Part shown: in pieces, positions 47,401 through 59,052 of the stretch
Layout: every line of letters begins with the position of its first letter
Position numbering within the stretch: the first letter of the stretch is position 1
NCBI RefSeq assembly: GCF_020360975.1
Contig: NW_025408670.1
Span: forward strand, 1-64,000
Length of the DNA stretch: 64,000 bases
Source: Hirsutella rhossiliensis
Taxonomy: Eukaryota > Ascomycota > Sordariomycetes > Hypocreales > Ophiocordycipitaceae
Direction of reading: 5' to 3'
Notes under the pieces: generated by a model
Databases searched by the model: none
What the model was told of the DNA's origin: nothing
What the model saw: only the letters and a program-made list of their open reading frames with translations
Made by a program: the position numbers and the translations under genes

Positions 47401-47645
47401 ATTTTATATCTTATTATTGGAACCAGCACCACGAAACGCCAAACCACAGGAAAAATCGAAGTCGACGACGATCAAGAATACGAAGCAGAACAAATACTGA
47501 CACAAGAAAACAAGGTCAGCAACAGGAATACCTTGTAAAATGGAAAGGATACGGACCTGAGGAAAACACATGGGAACCCACCAAGCACCTGACCCATTGT
47601 GGTTCGCTTCTCCGACAATTCAATCAACAAAGATCAACCTCCTGA
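47401..47645 (+). pseudogene. C-terminal chromodomain of Gypsy H
   Basis: After the integrase a chromodomain is present: EYEAEQILT (about 47476-47502), then, one frame over, EYLVKWKGYGPEENTWEP (47526-47579) and TKHL, ending at TGA 47643-47645. Aromatic cage positions Y, W and W are kept. Chromodomains of chromovirus integrases bind methylated H3 and steer insertion to heterochromatin, which fits its position inside a transposon nest. Confidence 0.9.
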
Positions 47646-48214
47646 CGAAATGGGATTTTCCGGCGCCGACGAATCCCCGAGCAACCCAAATTGGGCTAAG
47701 ACAGAAGGAGACAACGACACCTGGGAGTACAAGGAATCCCAACCTCGACGAAGTCCGAGGGTAACCGATCGTCGTGAGGGGAAGGCCGCGCCTCCTCCAC
47801 TCGTTGCCGCTCCTTCTCCGCCTCTTTCTCGACACGTTCCAGCTCCTCAACGTTATCGATCCCACGGGAGACCGCCCGCATCATCTTTTCAAACCATAAT
47901 TTGTTTTCGAAGGCGCAGAACCTTTCGGCTCCTCAAGCTCGCGTTCGAGCTGATGATGTGTTGATTTGCAATATTTGAAGCTGTGCCGGCGATACCCCTT
48001 GACGTCGCAGCGGGAAGGTGAAGGCGCACGCATTCGACACAGCGATCAGAATCCGACGACGACACCTGGCATTCCGGAGTCCGCGACGCTCGCAAGCCGA
48101 GCAAGAAGGCATCGTAAGAATGTCGGGATTCGAAAGGATCGTGGAAAGCAGGACACCACAACGGATGGACGACGAGGCCTTGGCCCTTTTCTTGGAAACA
48201 CGGTCAGACGGCAT
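47646..48214 (-). pseudogene. Opposite-strand ORF of H: Zn2Cys6-like motif plus coiled coil
   Basis: Between the chromodomain stop and the 3' LTR the minus strand encodes a protein-like product. Candidate starts are ATG 48214 (MPSDRVSKK) or 48112 (MPSCSACERRG). Cysteines are at 48103, 48094, 48071, 48041, 48032 and 48009 (first base of each codon), giving C-x2-C-x~7-C-x9-C-x2-C-x~7-C across two frame slips, close to the fungal Zn2Cys6 pattern. A charged helix follows (HHQLERELEEP, LWFEKMMRAVSRGIDNVEE, ERVEKEAEKERQRVEE), then an acidic C-terminus. The second copy at 63823-64000 keeps the C-terminal 59 codons open in one frame. There is no known role; regulation of the element or DNA targeting are guesses. 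Confidence 0.6.
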
Positions 48215-48317
48215 GACGGACCATGATGAAGGAAGAAGAAAGGGAACGGCACACACTCACGCAGGAAATGACCAGGATATGCGACACGGCGGCAAAGCAG
48301 GTCTTGAGGGCAAGACC

Positions 48318-48331
48318 AAGGGAGGGGGAGA
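48318..48331 (+). other. Polypurine tract of Gypsy H
   Basis: AAGGGAGGGGGAGA, five bases before the 3' LTR, where plus-strand DNA synthesis is primed. Confidence 0.8.
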
Positions 48332-48336
48332 CCTGA

Positions 48337-48797
48337 TGTTACGACCCGACCAACGGATGTTACGACCCGACCAACGGATGGCCATGACACGGGCCAGGGA
48401 TGACTAACCGCTGAAGGATCACGTGACCATGCGAAAGGTGATCGGTGGATCGCCTTACGATCAAGCGAGCGGTGCTCGACGGATCGTTCATCGATCAAGG
48501 TCACCTCTGTGATCACCTCCAGCACCTCGCGATCAGAGACGGGCAGTTGGGTATATAGCTGCCCCATTTCACTCCTTTAGACTAGATAGCCTTAGCTTTC
48601 AACACAATCATTACGATCCCTATCACGATCTCATCTCTGATTCCGATCACTTGATTACCTGGTTACAGTCTACGGTCTACGACCTCCGACTCATCACCAA
48701 CGTGACATACTTATCATTGCTCAGACCACGCCCTGTTGTATCTGCCAACATAAACCCTCGACAGGTTTATCCCTTGGGAATATCACCAGTCGTCACA
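48337..48797 (+). repeat. 3' LTR of Gypsy H
   Basis: 461 bp, TG...CA, followed by TSD CCCCT at 48798-48802. Relative to the 5' LTR: -3 in the GGTGATCACC palindrome, +2 (AC), -2 in the TATA run, two single T losses near 48590, one C run shorter, one C run longer, and one G/A change near the end. Confidence 0.94.
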
Positions 48798-49030
48798 CCC
48801 CTAGCTTAATTAAGACTTATTCTTCTTAAAGGCCCTTTAAGTATTTATTCTAGAGAAGCCCCTTTATAGGACTTAATTTCTCCTTAGGCCCCTTTTCTTA
48901 AAGTAGGTCTAAAAGAGCCTAGGGTTAAACCCGATTTCTTAAGTGATGTATTGACTAAGACCTCCTTTATACGCTAATGCCTAATTATTTTACTTACCTT
49001 TCTATAAGGGCAAGCTATAGCTAAGGGGTA
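48798..49030 (+). other. 3' end of Copia copy 4 interior, with PPT
   Basis: Continuation of Copia copy 4 after the H insertion. It matches the reverse complement of 17360-17600 and ends in AGCTAAGGGGTA, the PPT (one G shorter than in copies 1 and 2). No gene. Confidence 0.8.
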
Positions 49031-49269
49031 TATCGCGAAGTATAGCTGAATTTTATAGTTCTTAGAAATATCCTATAGTAAGAGGGACCTAATAGTAAAA
49101 ACACTTAGTATAAAAGGAAAGAAGGATAATTAAGGTAATAAAATAATTACCCTTACTATAATTACTACCCTATAAGATTTAAATATCTCTGCCTTATATA
49201 TCCGCCCCCTTACTTTTACTTTTCCCTTTATATATTTTATATATACTTCTTATATCTCTCTTTATAAGA
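49031..49269 (+). repeat. 3' LTR of Copia copy 4, internally deleted
   Basis: Starts TATCGCGAAG and ends CTTTATAAGA like the other LTRs but is only 239 bp: about 245 bp is missing between the ACACTTAGTATA block (about 49110) and the GAAAGAAGGATAATT block. Confidence 0.85.
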
Positions 49270-49274
49270 GCCCC

Positions 49275-49345
49275 CGCCGCTTTATTCGCGCCCGCTACTT
49301 TACGCTACCCGCTGCCTAGCTTCTTAGCTATTAACTCTACTACCT
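49275..49345. other. Short spacer, continuation of the Copia copy 4 target
   Basis: Seventy bases of fairly GC-rich sequence (CGCGCCCGC) between the Copia TSD and Gypsy G. It should join 35061 in the pre-insertion sequence. Confidence 0.5.
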
Positions 49346-49807
49346 TATTACGACTACGGCTACTAGGTTACTAACGGTCGACCGCGTTAAGTATATAATA
49401 CGGTCTAACGGATAAATAGTCGGTAGGACTATTTAATAGATATACTATTCGGGGATTATAAAGATCTAAGTAATCTAAGATTAACGAGATTACTATACTC
49501 TATATAATCTAACGTTAGGATTATAGTAAGGCCTATAATCTAAGGATAGTCTTTATAAGTATATATAGCTACTTACTTTTACTCTTTTAAATAGATAGCT
49601 TTCTAGCTTTTAATATTATAATTATTACGATCTTTATTATAATTATATCTTTAATTTAATTACTTAATTACTTAGTTATAGTCATAGTCTATAACCTTTA
49701 ATTTATTACTAACGTAATATACTTATTATTACTTAGACTACGCCTTATTATATTTATTAATATAAACCCTCGATAGGTTTATCTCAAGAATAATACTAGT
49801 CGTTATA
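49346..49807 (+). repeat. 5' LTR of Gypsy G
   Basis: 462 bp, TATTACGAC to GTCGTTATA; matches the solo LTR 8494-8957 over its full length, and H only from the TATA box on. Confidence 0.88.
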
Positions 49808-49814
49808 TATTAAT

Positions 49815-52800
49815 AGCTCTTATTTAATATAATACTATATTACTCTAAGTAATATTATAACTATTAATATACTTTAACGGGGACTCTACCCTAAGGAATA
49901 TATATAGCCGTATAGTAGAGTCTTTAGTAGGGTCTTTAATAGGTCTTTAGTAGGATCCTTAGTAAAGTCTCTAGCTAGCCTTCTTCTTAATTAGATAATC
50001 CTTTACCCTATTTATTTAGGAAGAAGGAGGAAATTTGGTCTATAAAAGAGGCTCTTTTCCTCTTTAGCTAATAGATAGTATCTTCCTTTATTATTATCTT
50101 TTTCTTTCTTCTTCTTCTCTTTACTAATATACCTTTTAGCCCTCTTTACTTTTACCTTACCCTACTTAGTACTTTCTCTTTTCCTTCGTTCCCCTTAGAC
50201 CCCCTTATCCTTTAGTATTTAGCTACTACTATTACCGTTAGCGTAGGTATATCTTTAGGTATATACCGTAGCTACTATTAAAATACCTATATAGTAAACT
50301 AGATTAACTAACTCTAGAGCTATTATATTGCCTTAGGATATAATACGCGAGATTATTACCCTTTAATATAAGGTATAGTTACTTAAAAATAGAGGAGGTA
50401 ATAAATAAGTTAAGGACCTTAAAGAAGTAGTTAAATTAAAATAGCTAAGACTATTTAATAGTACTTATAGTACGCTTTAAGACTTTTTCACTTAACTTAA
50501 GGCCTATTATTAGTTTTACCTACTAAACTCTTAGACCTAGTCGAAAAGGTACTCTATATAGGAAATTATTTATTTAGAATAGTACTTACTTAGTTTAGAC
50601 CTATTATAAGGGACTTTCTCGATAACTAACTAGCGCGATAAGATAACGAGATAGATAAAGTCTTTATTAGTTTCTAAGGATTTAAAGAAGCTATTATAAA
50701 GGTATTTAAAATAACTAATAAGGAATAAAAGGCTAAATAAAAGCTTTAAGAACTTTAATAAAGGATCTTAGTATTAGATTATACTATAAAGTTCTATTAA
50801 GTTACCTTAAAACTTAATTAAGATAACGAACCTTTTATATTACGATTCTATAATAAGCTTAAAAAAGAAGTTAAGAATAAGCTTTATAAGGTAAATCGAC
50901 TTAATAACCTCTTAGATTATATTACTATAGTAGTATAAATCGATAATAGATAGTATATATAACGCTAAGAAAATAAATAAAAAAGAGGAAACTAAAACCC
51001 TTCTTATAAGAATAACTTTAACTAATATACTAACTTTAAAAAGAAGCGCGAAACTCCTATTACCTATACTTATATAACTAACCTAGGTAAGATAGACTTA
51101 AATATAATATAGAAAAGTAAAGGAAAGTATTTTAACTATAAGAAACTTAAATATTACTTTAAAGAATATAGATAACCTTATAAGGAGAAGAAAATATATT
51201 AAGTACTAGCCTTAAAAGTAAGAAATACTTAAACGCTATTAATAGATAGGAACTAAAGTATAAACTCCTTAGTTAAACTATATATTATAACGATAAATAT
51301 ATAGTATACTTAAGCGATAAGAATAGTATTAAATAGTTCTTAAAGCTACTAAAGAAAACCCTTATAATAATATAATAAAGGGATCTTAAAATATAAAAAT
51401 AAGTTAAATTTATAGAACTAAAATACCTTTATCTTAAAGGAGTCTCTTAAGACTAAATTAGGAAAAACAGTAAATAATTCTAAGAAGATATATAAAATAA
51501 AAATCGAAAATAATAATAAGTAGTCTATAAGTAATATAATAAAGAAGATATAGATATAGCTTTTATACTTATAAAACTTAGGTAATAACTTAAAAAGGAA
51601 TAATAAAGTATTAATAATATAAGCTTTAAAGAATTAGAAATACTTAAAGAAATAAAAGATAAGAACGAACTTATATTACTACCCTTACTATTAATGGAAA
51701 ATACTATAATTAAAGAATATACTTTATACTTTAAAGAATTTAAAGAAATACTTAAAATTAAAACTTAATAAATACCTTAAATTCTTATAGAAAAATAATA
51801 AGCTATATTAATTTAATATTAACTAGTACTATATAGAGAAGACTATATTATAGCTATTACTATAGTTAATACCTTTATAGCTCTATAATAAGAATAGTAA
51901 CTATAAGGAGAATTTAAAAATAATTTATAAATACTACTTACTTATAAGCACTATAAGTATATTTTATAGATATTATATATCTACGTAGATTATATAATAT
52001 CCTTTTAAATAAAGGTATAATATAATACTTTCTTAGTTAAGTTTAAAGGATATATACTTTTAAAACTCTACCTAAGTATAAAACTAAACTATTAGAAAAT
52101 CGATTAACGCTACTTAAACGACTAAGTTATATTATTAGAACCTAATTATAATATACTACGTAAATACTATAACGATTATAGTTTATTAATAAAATATCTT
52201 TAAAGATATATAAAATCTATAAATACGCTAAAATAAAAGAATAGTATAGCGCTACTTACTTTAAGGTATCTAAACTATTAATCTTTTTAAGGCTTATATA
52301 GCGAGTTAAATATAGTAAAGAAGATTATAATAAATATATATACCTAAACTATAGAGTTTATAAATATAAAAAAGTATAAGTATAGTATAAATAATATAAT
52401 AGTATACTAAAATATTATTAGTAATATATATAAAGGCTATAAGCTATATTTAATTAAAGAAAAGTTAATATAGAAATACTATATAAAAATAAAAAGATAT
52501 AAAATAAAAACTTAACCTTTAAAATAAAAGTAAATAAAATTATAAAGTATAGTATATAATTAACTATAAAGTAGTATAATATAAACGATATAGCGTTAAG
52601 AAATAAGAAATCTTTAATTAGCTATAAGAAATTAGTTTCTTAAGCTTTAATATAATACTATATAATAAAGATATAAAGAAACGATATTAATAATAAATCG
52701 AAGAAGAATACCTAAATAAAATAAATAAAGACTAAGTAAAAATAAGGTACGCTATCTATAAAGGCTATAGACTAGTATAATATAATAAGATCTAAGGACC

Positions 52801-54658
52801 CTATATATAGTAATAGTAAGCTATAATAACTAAATAGTATTAGATATTTAAATCATGGATATTACGCGTATATACTTTAGACTATAGTATAATAAGTAAT
52901 TATATTTTACCTAAAGTTATTAATTATTACTAACTTATATAAAGATATAAGAAAGATCTATATAAACTTATAAATATTAAAGGAAAAGCCTTTAACTATA
53001 ATAATATAATTATTAATATAGAGATTAATTACCTTAATATTAATATCTAAGGGTATAATAAATAAGTTAACTTTAATATTATAAATATTAAAGAATATAA
53101 CCTTATATTAAGACTTTTATAGCTATAGGAAAGTAACCTATTAATTAACTAGAAAACTAACTAGCTATATTAAAATAAAGATATAAGTTTTAAGACTAGT
53201 AGATTTAAAAGAAAGTAAAACTTTATAATAATTTAGCTATTAAATAGATAAAAAGGATAACCGTTTAAGTAAATTATTATGCTTTAGTAATATAAATAAA
53301 AATAGTAACTAAACTAATAAATATAATAAAATCGATTAATAAGACCTATATACTAACTAATATAGCTTTATAACCTAGTATCTAATATAAATAAAATAAA
53401 GGATATAATATTAAGATTTAAAGAGTTAGTATTACTTTAAGGAAAGACCTTAAATAAATTAATATAAAGCTTAAGTTAAGAGAAACTAGCTCTTAAAAAA
53501 AAGAATAAAGCCTATAAGATAAAATAAAGACCATCCTTAGAAATACTAAAAATTTAATAAACTCTTAAGGAAGAACTTAAGATAGGGTTACTTAAATATA
53601 GCTAGTAAGACTATAAAATTTATCTTAAAATAGAATAACGCTGACGTTTTATAAGATTTATAACTTAAACGAAAAGTAACTATAAACGCTATATAACTAC
53701 CTTAATAAGAATCTATAAAAGGGATATATATAAACGTTAATATTTAAAGTAAGCTACTTAATTCTATTTATTTTAAAGAAAAATAGTAAGCTATAACTAG
53801 TTATTAACTATAAACGCTTAAAGGATATTTAATAAAGGACTAAATACTATTACTACTTATATTATAACTATAAGATCGACTATATAATAAAAAATAGTTT
53901 ATAGCCTTTAATCTTAAAGGCGCTTATAACTTAATATATATAAAAGGGATATAAATAAATAATAGCTTTTAAAATAGAATTTAAACGATTTAAATATCTA
54001 ATAATACTATTTAAACTTATAAATATACTAGCTACCTTTTAATAGATAATTAATAATATCCTATATAAATACTTAGATATCTTTATAGTAGTATACTTAG
54101 ATAATATCCTAATATTCTTCGATACTTTAAAAGAATATAAGGAATATATTTATAAGGTACTTTATATACTTTAAAATATAAAGTTACTAGTTAAACTAAA
54201 GAAAAGTAAGTTCTATATATAAAAAGTAAACTTACTTAGATATATAATCTTACTAAGAGAGATATAAATATAATAAGATAAGATTAACTTAGTTAAAGAA
54301 TTACTAACGCTAAAGAACGTTAAAGATATATAAAGTTTCCTAGGATTTAGAAAGTACTACTAACGATTTATTAAAGAATTTAGAAAGATTATAGTACTAC
54401 TATATAACTTAATAAAGAAGGAAAAAGAATTTATATAGGATAATAAAGCTAATAAAGCTTTCGAATATATTAAAACTATAATTATATAAGAACTAGTCTT
54501 AACTACCTTTAATCTAAAACGATAAATCGAACTTAAAACTAATATATTAGACTTTACTTTAAGAGTATAAATTAAATAAAAAGATAATAAAAGAAGACTA
54601 TAACTAATTATATTTTATTTAAAGAAGCTATATAGCGTAGAACTTAATTACCCTATCT
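49815..54658 (+). pseudogene. Gypsy G gag-pol relic
   Basis: Aligned by eye to H: the Gag FDGT-type region near 50450, the Gag C-terminal charged region near 50870-51240, the linker to about 52560, protease near 52840-53110 and RT near 53540-54210. At 53781-53791 it keeps a five-A run where H has four, showing that the H frameshift there is not ancestral. All frames are full of RIP stops. Confidence 0.8.
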
Positions 54659-54663
54659 ATAAT

Positions 54664-55134
54664 TCTTATAAAGAGATATAAGAAGTATATATAAAATATA
54701 TAAAGGTAAAAGTAAAAGTAAGGGTTAGATAGGTAAGTAGAGATATTTAAATCTTATAAGGCAGTAATTACGTGTAGGGAGTAATTATTATATTGCCTTA
54801 ATTATCCTTCTTTCCTTTATTTAACGCCCCTTTTTATACCTATTTAATATCTTAATTAATAAAGAAGATTCTACTTAAAGAAGCTATTAATATCCTCTTA
54901 ACTACTAAGCTTTTTACTAGTTTTTCCCCTCCTTTCTAGCCGTTACTAGTATATCCGTCTTATCTTTCGCTACCTCTATAAGAAGCTATCGCTATTTTAC
55001 TTCCCCTCTTACCCCTACCCTCCTCTCTATACCTCCTTTTAGCTCCTTCCTTAAAACCTATTTTTTAGCTTCCTTAGTCCCTCTTACTAAGGGAGATCTC
55101 TAAGAACTATAAAATTAGGCTATGCTTCGCGATA
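54664..55134 (-). repeat. 3' LTR of Copia copy 5
   Basis: 471 bp, 5-6 bp shorter than the 476-477 bp LTRs of copies 1 and 2, through losses in short runs. Confidence 0.85.
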
Positions 55135-58100
55135 TACCCCCTTAGCTATAGCCTGCCCTTATAAAAAGGGTAAAGCTAAATACTTAGGCTAGTAAGGGTA
55201 TAGAGGAGGTCTTAGTCTATACTTATCCCTTACTTAAGAAATCTAGGTTTTAGCCCTAGGCTCTTTTAGACCTACTTTTAGGAAAAAGGGGCCTAAGGAG
55301 GATATTAAGTCTTATAAGAAAGGGGGGCTTTTCTAAGGATAAGTCCCTAAAAAGGGTCTTTAAGAAGAATAAGTCCTAATTAAGCTAAGGGCCCTCTTTT
55401 AGGATAGGTCCTAGTTCCTCTTTTTAGCTATAGACGTCTCCTTCCTCCTATATACTATTAGCTCCTCTTATAGACTCTTAAGGCGGGCTTTTAGGATAGC
55501 TTCTCTAAACGTCTTCTAGCTTAATTTACTATAAAAGATAGCTAGCTTCTACTTTAGTAAGGGCTTTATAAGACTATTAGCTTTTATTAATACTATTAGA
55601 ACTTAACGGACGGAAATAAGTCCCTTTTAGACTTTTTAGCGTAACTAATACTAGTAGATATCGATATACTATAGCTAGGTTAATAGCTTTATATTTTCTA
55701 TTAGAATTTGTATAGTCTATATATTATTATATTCTATAGATAATAGGGTCGGAATTTATAGTTATAGAAATATTAGTAGCCGGCTAAGGAAAATCGCTTC
55801 TTTTAACGCTTTTAAAAGAGCTAGTAGCTTTACCTCTATACTTAAAGTTATAACGGTAGCTTACTTCGAAGCTCTCTAAGTAATAGCTCCTTTAAAAAGG
55901 GATATAATATACCCTTATAAGCTTTTTCTATCTAAGGAATTATCTATAAAGGACGAATCGCTTAAATAAAGGAAGATTTCGGTAGCTAATTTCTTCCTTC
56001 CTTACCTCCTAAGCATAGACTATATATCTCGTTAAATAGAGATAAAAGATAGCTTAGTCTACTACTTCTTAGTGCCTAGGGCTAGGATTCTAGTTATACC
56101 TAGCTAGCCGGGAGACCGTAAAAGAGATATCCGGTCTAGTAGAAATAGCTAAGAAAGGCAGGGAGCCTACCTTTTATTAATATTAGTGTTTCTCTTACTC
56201 CCTAGCTTAAAAGGACGGATTAAGTAAAAGCTCTTCGATTAAAATAAGAGAGAGTTAGTCTTCTTTATATCGGGCCTTATACCTTCCTTTACTTCTTAAA
56301 GTAAGGATAAAAGGCAGCTAGGTAATCCTTTAAGAAAGAAAGAAGTACCTTCCTACCCTTAAAGGTCGAGATAGGAAGACTAATAGAAAAAGCTACTTCT
56401 AGATCTTCTTATTATATAGGAGGAGGCGTAGGGAGGTAAGCGTATTCTAGCTCTACCGCTTTCTTATAGTTTCTTTCTTTATCTAAATTATCTAATTTAT
56501 TAGCTTCCTTTTCTTTAAAGTTAGCGTTATCCTTAACTACTTCGATATTAGTTTCTTCTTTTATTTCCTTATTTAGGACCTCTTCTTAAGACTATTAGGA
56601 AGGGGGAATTTAGATCTTTTAAATTAGCTAACGTTATAAGAGTAAGAGGGGCTATTAATCCCTCTTTTTATCGAAAAAGCTAGATTCGTTAAAAATTTTA
56701 TCCTTAGTTAAAATAACCTTTTATAAAAAAGGAATCTAGATCTAGAAGATATTTATAGAATTATAGCTAACGAGGTAACTAATAAAGGCTCTAAGATTAA
56801 GCTTTCTTTTCTTCTTCCTTTTTAGCTATATATTAGTAGTTATAGCGTATATATTATATCTATAGGTATAAAGGTAGGCTAGCGAGGCCCTCTTTTTTAT
56901 AAAGAGCTTAAAGGGAGATTTCTAGTTTATTCCTTAGGTCTTAAAGGGTCTCTAGGTCCCTATAGTCCCTTAGGCCCTAAGGTCCCTTAGGGTCTAGTTT
57001 TAAAGGTAATAAGCGCTCTTAATAACTTCCCTTAAAGGTTATATAGAAGCCTTATAGTAAGTCTTATTATATAGGCCCTTTCTATTATAGCACCCCTAAT
57101 CTTTCTATACCTCCGTTTTAGGCCTAGGTATTCGTGCTATAGGAGGGTAAAATACCCTTTTAAAGCTAATTTAAGATATCCTTTATAAATAGCTCTCTAT
57201 TAAACCGTATCTTCTTTACCTCGTAGCTAAAGTAGGATTTTATCTAGTTAACGAAGTCCTAGAAGGTAAACTAGTTATACTTACTTAAGTAGGTCTATAA
57301 GAAATAAGGGAAAACTATCCCTAAAAAGCGTCTATAAAAAACATTACCCTAATAAAGCTTTCCTAGTCCCTAAAGATATCGGTATAGTCGACCTAAATTT
57401 CTTTATATAGCTAGTCTAGCCGTAAAGGGGTTCGTTTAGAAATTCGTCTCTTAGTCTTTCCTTAGCTATAGTATTTATATTTAACGGTCTTTAGGCTCCT
57501 TATTTATACGCCTTATTATTAGCCTAGCTTATATAAAGCTCGGGGGCCTAGGTAACTAAGTCGTATATACTAAAGAATACCGTCTCCTTAAGCTACTAAA
57601 AGAGGGTCCTTTATAGTAGACCTATTCCTTTTAGTAGGGAAAGCTAACTTCTTAAGAGGTTCCTTCCTAAGAATAGGTTAGACTTCGAGAATAAATTAAT
57701 TAAATTTCTCCTCGATAAGCCTAATCGTTTAATTCTTCTAGACTAGCCTTATAGGCTTAGACGTTATATCTTAAAAGATTCCTTCTTTTAAAAGAAAGCG
57801 GAAGGAAATTAAACTTATTAAAAATTAAGGGTAAAAAGCTACCCTTTTTCGTCGAAGAATTTATATAGTCCCGTTAGGTAATTTTATTATAAAATTCACC
57901 CTTCTATACCCCTTTATCTATATAGTTAATTCCCCGGCAATAAGGTATTCCCTCTATACCTTCTTAAAGGACCGGAATCGTAAGAGTATATTATAGATAT
58001 CGAGGGTAGTACTAGAGTCGAGGATAGCTAATTTTTATAGGATAATCGGAGACTCTAACGGTTAGTCTTAGCCTTATTAATCTATAGGAAGATAAAGGCT

Positions 58101-59052
58101 AGATTTACTATACTAACGAATTTTCCTTAAATTTATAGCTTAAATAAGGGCGCTAGCGTTATTTACTATTTCTTAGCAACCTAAATCTTATCTATCTTCT
58201 TTTATAATAAGGGGTCCTTCTTAAGAGACTATTATACTATTTCTTATAGCCTCTTTAAAAGGTTAAATCCCTTAGGTCGGTTTTCCTTAAAGACCTATTA
58301 GTATTATAATAACCGATAGCCTAGGGATTTACAGGCTAGGCAGCCGTTTTATCTTTTAGTTTTTTATTTCTTTAAGGAATCCTTATTTTAATCCGGAAGG
58401 TTTACTTAAAAACCCCCCCTTTTTACCCCTTATTACTAATTTTAATAAAGAGGTTCGATTTATACTAGTTCCTTAATTTTTCGACTAACGGACTAAAAGG
58501 TTTATTAGGAGACTAGTTAGGCCGGACGGACTAACGGGGCTAGGGCCGGACCTAGAGTAAGATATATAGCTAGGGCCGGGGCAGCAGCTATAGTTAACGA
58601 CGGCGTTAAGGCTCTTAAGGGAGGAGGAGCCGGAGGGGTAGCAGCCGTAGTAGCAGTAGTAAGGGCTATAGTAATAAGGGCTATAGTAGTTATAAGGGCA
58701 GTAGGTTAAACCGTCTAGGTTAAGTACTAGCTATAAAGGAATAAGACTACTTACTATTATACTTTAATAGCCTCTTTATTTAGTTCCTAGCTAGCTTCTT
58801 AAAAGATAGTTAAGTAACCGTTACTAATAGGCTTTATTAGTAGAGATATATCCTATAGCTACTAGCTAGAAAGAGCTTTTATTAGGAAGTATTAGTTAGC
58901 TTCCTTAAGGATTTCTTCTTACTTAGCTAGCTATAAAGAAGCTAGTAGTTCTAGTAGAAAAGGCCCTAGGTATACTATATAGGTCTTCTTAATACGTTAG
59001 TTATATAGCCCCTAAGGGAGCTATTAAGGTCTTAAGCTTTAAAAGCTATTAC
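54664..59052 (-). mobile_element. Copia copy 5, 5'-truncated and internally deleted
   Basis: 3' LTR 54664-55134 and interior up to 59052 on the minus strand, ending abruptly inside gag (copy 1 equivalent about 22227); no 5' LTR. It has the same internal deletion junction as copy 2, here at about 56235, which removes the RT catalytic block. Many 1-bp losses in homopolymers compared with copies 1 and 2. Confidence 0.85.

Larger units (their letters stand above)
41034..48797 (+). mobile_element. Un-RIPped Ty3/Gypsy chromovirus H
   Basis: A 7764-bp element with TG...CA LTRs (41034-41499 and 48337-48797) and a perfect 5-bp TSD CCCCT. It is the only long stretch with normal CpA/TpG content, so it inserted after the last round of RIP. 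The domain order is Gag, C-x4-C-x2-H linker, protease, RT, RNase H, integrase, chromodomain, then an opposite-strand ORF. Order, self-priming site and chromodomain place it with the Tf1/sushi-type chromoviruses. Its frames are cut by many 1-2 bp indels, some of them missing in the RIPped relatives G and F, so it is defective as written or carries consensus errors. Confidence 0.95.
35067..49269 (+). mobile_element. Copia copy 4, split by Gypsy H
   Basis: Plus-strand Copia: 5' LTR 35067-35553, internal 35554-41033, then Gypsy H (41034-48797), then 48798-49030 and 3' LTR 49031-49269. Flanks are ACCCC (35062-35066) and GCCCC (49270-49274), a TSD with one G-to-A change that RIP explains (TG to TA). 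Removing H restores continuity with copies 1, 2 and 5. The 3' LTR is only 239 bp, having lost about 245 bp inside. Confidence 0.88.
49346..54658 (+). mobile_element. RIPped Gypsy G, 5' part of an H-family element
   Basis: 5' LTR 49346-49807 (462 bp) and an interior co-linear with H from about 41500 to 45915, differing by dense C-to-T and G-to-A changes and small indels. It carries Gag, linker, protease, RT (YLDN at about 54093-54105, where H has YLDD) and part of RNase H. It is cut off at 54658 where Copia copy 5 begins, and the rest is not found beyond 59052. Its LTR U3 is unlike that of H. Confidence 0.88.

Noticed and set aside
47599..48407. Plus-strand ORFs 47599-47964 and 48018-48407 as a third gene of H
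   Set aside because: They overlap the minus-strand frame, lack domain features, and the length differences in the copy at 63823-64000 keep the minus-strand frame open, including the one that rescues it.
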